DNA from: Augochlora pura
Lineage: Eukaryota; Arthropoda; Insecta; Hymenoptera; Halictidae
Reading direction: 5' to 3'
Length of the DNA stretch: 64,000 nt
Assembly: GCF_028453695.1 (NCBI RefSeq)
Contig: NC_135775.1
Span: 18,510,545-18,574,544, forward strand
Shown: positions 60,918 through 64,000 of the stretch, piece after piece
Position numbering within the stretch: position 1 is the first letter of the stretch
Layout of the letters: each line of letters opens with the position of its first letter
Translations under genes and position numbers: made by a program
Notes under the pieces: model-generated
Databases searched by the model: none
The model's input: the letters and a program-made list of their open reading frames with translations, nothing else
What the model was told of the DNA's origin: nothing

Positions 60918-61165
60918 TTAACCCTTTGCGGTCGTATTAAATTTATACATAAGTCATGCTGGTCATAATTAATTTTCTTTCAGTGTACAGTAATAAGATA
61001 GCAATAATGAAAGAAGAAAAAACAAAATTTATTAATTCTGTTTTAATGTTTAGACGTATGTACCACAATAATATGTTTTAATTTTATGTGAAAATAAAAA
61101 AGATGAGAAAAGATAAATAAATTGCTTTGGTGGCTGAGAGTAGACATACGACCGCAAAAGGTTAA
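60918..61165. mobile_element. TTAA-flanked miniature element, group D
   Basis: TTAA at 60918-60921 and 61162-61165 flank a 240 bp AT-rich body. Terminal inverted repeats are CCCTTTGCGGTCGTA (60922-60936) and TACGACCGCAAAAGG (61147-61161), 14 of 15 matching. The interior is unrelated by eye to groups A-C. No coding capacity. Confidence 0.8.
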
Positions 61166-63520
61166 TATTTTACTAAAACTTGATATATTATACGTAATTG
61201 CTAACTATCGTATATATAACAATTAAATAGACTTGTATCGATCCATTCTTGTGGTGGAAATTAATTCTTTATTAACTAATTCTTAGCGCACTAAATAAAC
61301 GTAAGCATGTACCATCGGTGGTATACGTGGCACGAAATGTGTTAAACAATTTGCAATTTGCGAGTGGTCTGCTTTGTTTTCTAAAAATCCAATCTAGAAC
61401 GCTTGAACCTCCAAAATAACAATTGCTACGATATTAGGGAATAATTTTTACAAATTACATATTATAGTAATTCTTAATTTAATCTCATAACGTCACAAAA
61501 ATGTCGCTGCTGAATATGTTGCCTTATATTACAAATAATTTCAGAATTACATAAAAATTGTTATTTTGGAGACCGAAACAACCTAGATTTGTTTCTGAAA
61601 ATTTAGATTGTTTTAGAAAACATAATCGTCCCCTCCTAAACTGTCTATCGCGATACTGGAGCGTCGAAACGAAATATCCAGAACACTTGCAAGTTGCAGG
61701 AAAGTTAGGATTGCATAATTGTGCACGACACAGCTGATTATGAGGATGCGTCCGCGTTATTGCTTACAGAAAGTTATGTCGTCACGTGAACGACGCATTT
61801 TGAAATTCGAAACTAATCTCGGTTGCCAGTTGGCAAGTGAAAGGGAAAAACAAAGTCGCAGTGCAAGGCGCGCGATTGTAGTAGCATGTATAGTAACATG
61901 TATAGTATGCACTATGCAGTTCAAAGTTCTGTTTATAGTATACAGAATTACAAGCAACCAGATGCAGGACAAGATCGAAAATATTATAAAATTTTAATGG
62001 TTCACCTGTTCAAGCGTTATATCATCGATTATTATTTACTTATAAAAATAGAAACGTTGAATTTAGGTTTTACTATACTGCAACTATATTGCAGTTACTA
62101 TATTTCAAATCATTACGCAAATTATTGTTTTCATACGGTGCTTTCCAAAATTAGAATTTAATTGGAAGTTAACTCATAGATTATTTTGTAAAAATAAAAT
62201 AAAAATGGTCTATTTGACCTTGTTAATTGATTGTGTCATTTGAAAAATCTGCATATTCTATAAATGCATAAACATCTGTAGCCTAGGAATAGTAAACAAT
62301 AGTAAACAATTTCGTCATATTTATCTTGTTAAAATTTTCGGTTTTCAAGATGCTTTGTCAGACAGGATTTCCATCCATTTGGAAAGTTGTTTTAGCCATT
62401 CAACGTGGATGATTGCAGCTAAAACAAAAGAGGGAGAAATATTTTTATATGTACTAGCATCTGGCTAGGTTCCATCAACATGAGAGTGTGTAGTTGTGCG
62501 ATGACCTTTTTTGGGTTCACTCGATTTGTTCTGCCATGGATGAAAAAGTCTCTTTCTCCAGACAAATAGGATGAATGCATTATAAAATTCATTTGTTATT
62601 CAGTTGTTACCATATACTACGTACCATATAATGTTACCGTATAATACGTTCAGTATTATATCTATTCATTCAGGATTTACTTACTTCGTTTATCTTGAAT
62701 TGTCTGAAGAGAAAAAATAGGAAACGAAAATCGGTCATTGAATTTACAGAATACAGAATCTTTGTATTAACTATAACTACGTAAAAACTTTTCTAATTAT
62801 TACTATTACTTATTATTATAACTGCACACTTGGAATAATTTTTAAATAACGCGTTGTGTAAAAAATTGTTAAATGTAGGAGCTGATATAATATCATTCGT
62901 CTACTTTGACATTGTACAATTTTTGTATTTAACAATTTTCCACAAAATGAATATTTCGAAATATATTACTGTACTAAGATCGTATTAACATTATAAATAC
63001 ACACTTATCCGCGATCTCATTCGTTCACATTCTCATCAGCGACAGTTTCTGTCGCGACCTGTTTCAAAGTGGTCACAAACGAAGAATAAATCATAAACCA
63101 CAACTGTAAATACTTGCCCTTCCTGCTTCTTGAAATAGGCGAATCTTGTTTACTATACACAGATGTTATATGCTTATGCTCCACGATGGACGGTCATTTA
63201 TTTAAAACCATCTTTCCGTGGAAGAGCTAAAAACAATACCGGAGTCAATACTACCGATTGACGAATAATAGAGAACCACGTGTCTGTTACTTTCCCATTC
63301 TCGGTGTCTTAAACGTCGTTTATATTCTCGTGCTGATCGAAGCTGATGAATTGCAAGAAATTTAATGCTAAGGTCACCATTTTAATCGATAACGACTAAA
63401 ACTGGACCTCGTTGCCGAGGAATTGGGTAGAACTTGATTCGAATGATAGGTAAGAAATAGGGATTAACGAATCTAATGTTCATCGATATTATCGAATAAA
63501 TATTCGATTTAATAAATATT
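61166..63520. other. AT-rich non-coding stretch
   Basis: No gene is recognised. A TACCATCGGTGGTA hairpin (about 61310-61323) lies 25 bases before a CACGAAATGTGTTAA motif that may be one end of another TTAA-type element. Overlapping open frames near 61720-62160 (71-92 codons) lack domains. Confidence 0.4.
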
Positions 63521-63590
63521 TATTTAAATAGAGAGTTATTTATTTGAATGAAGAGTTATTTATTTGAATAAGGAGTTATTTGTTATTCAA
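63521..63590. repeat. Minisatellite, period 20 bp
   Basis: The unit TATTTGAATGAAGAGTTATT repeats with landmarks GAGTTATT at 63533, 63553 and 63573. The sequence after it to the window end is AT-rich and featureless. Confidence 0.85.
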
Positions 63591-64000
63591 ATTAGTGTAG
63601 GATTTATTTCGAAAAATAATCGATTTGAATAGAAATTATAGGATATAGTTTATTATGTATATCGTTACATAGTTTATTTTGCATTAATTTCTTCTATGTT
63701 AATTTTTACGATTAACTTGTGGAAAAGTTGTCTTCCTTCTGGTTAGATTAATTATTTATTCATAACTAAATATTCTATCTGCGAATGCAAAGTCATCGTG
63801 CATTTTATAATAATTTATTTATTAAAATAATGTATACGAATAAAGTATGGAGAAATATACGAATAAATATATAGACTTATTTTATACTTGTAGTAATTGT
63901 TATTGAAAGAGAATAGTTGATCAAAAACAAAATCATTTGAATAAATATTCTAGATAAATATTAAAACTAGTGAAAAAGTTAGCTAACGCAATAAAATTGT

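Noticed and set aside
1..64000. CRISPR arrays, rRNA, operons or telomeric TTAGG arrays
   Set aside because: No regularly spaced identical repeats with unique spacers, no rRNA-like sequence, no prokaryotic gene layout and no TTAGG tracts were seen.

Overview
This is a 64 kb stretch of eukaryotic nuclear DNA in which I find no intact protein-coding gene, tRNA, rRNA or CRISPR array. Long AT-rich stretches alternate with short GC-rich, CpG-rich blocks. The many short microsatellites (CT/AG, TG, CTG, poly-T) and the transposon types (TTAA-flanked piggyBac-type miniature elements, pogo/Tigger and Tc1 ends, non-LTR retrotransposon relics) fit an insect. The lack of CpG depletion and the strong base-composition mosaic suggest a hymenopteran such as a bee or ant; that last step is inference. 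The window could be intergenic or lie inside a very large intron. All stop-free frames reach at most about 236 codons, sit in GC-rich or simple-repeat DNA, and show no recognisable domain.

The best supported content is a population of small non-autonomous elements that end in TTAACCC...GGGTTAA. I place 14 copies in at least six sequence groups: A (291-515, 47134-47384), B (about 2366-2508, 8488-8736, 9229-9469, 57058-57308), C (about 12868-13093, 30104-30245, 32877-33086, 52704-52952, 60096-60341), D (60918-61165), E (34209-34462) and a distinct element at 40159-40477. Most full copies are about 200-250 bp and keep TTAA at both ends. The 40159-40477 element carries a three-unit minisatellite whose core is the palindrome GTCGACTATAGTCGAC. 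Orphan ends of the same type occur near 14011 and 42882.

Older autonomous elements survive only as wreckage. There is a LINE ORF1/gag fragment with a frameshifted CCHC zinc knuckle (21492-22074, + strand) and a LINE RNase H fragment with a decayed WIPxH...GNEEA motif (50474-50700, - strand). Pogo/Tigger ends lie at 17042, 35165 and 42080, the first followed by a 25-residue transposase-like N-terminus. Tc1-type ends lie at 14727, 49732 and 56152, and a possible solo LTR at 11249-11536. A separate 398 bp element with 35-bp terminal inverted repeats lies at 22104-22501.

The rest is tandem and simple sequence: a near-perfect 189 bp direct duplication (13841-14217), two diverged duplications of about 200 and 193 bp (10009-10394, 26101-26470), minisatellites with periods of 37, 30, 28, 20 and 15 bp, a 300 bp AATAC/AATAA array (31540-31846), a 30 bp perfect palindrome and a nested inverted repeat. 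The GC-rich islands (notably 11740-12310, 17580-18300, 23700-24210, 24980-25620, 33240-34080, 36060-37130, 45290-46170, 50780-51640, 58780-59300) are the best places to look for promoters, enhancers or short exons, but nothing in them identifies a gene.
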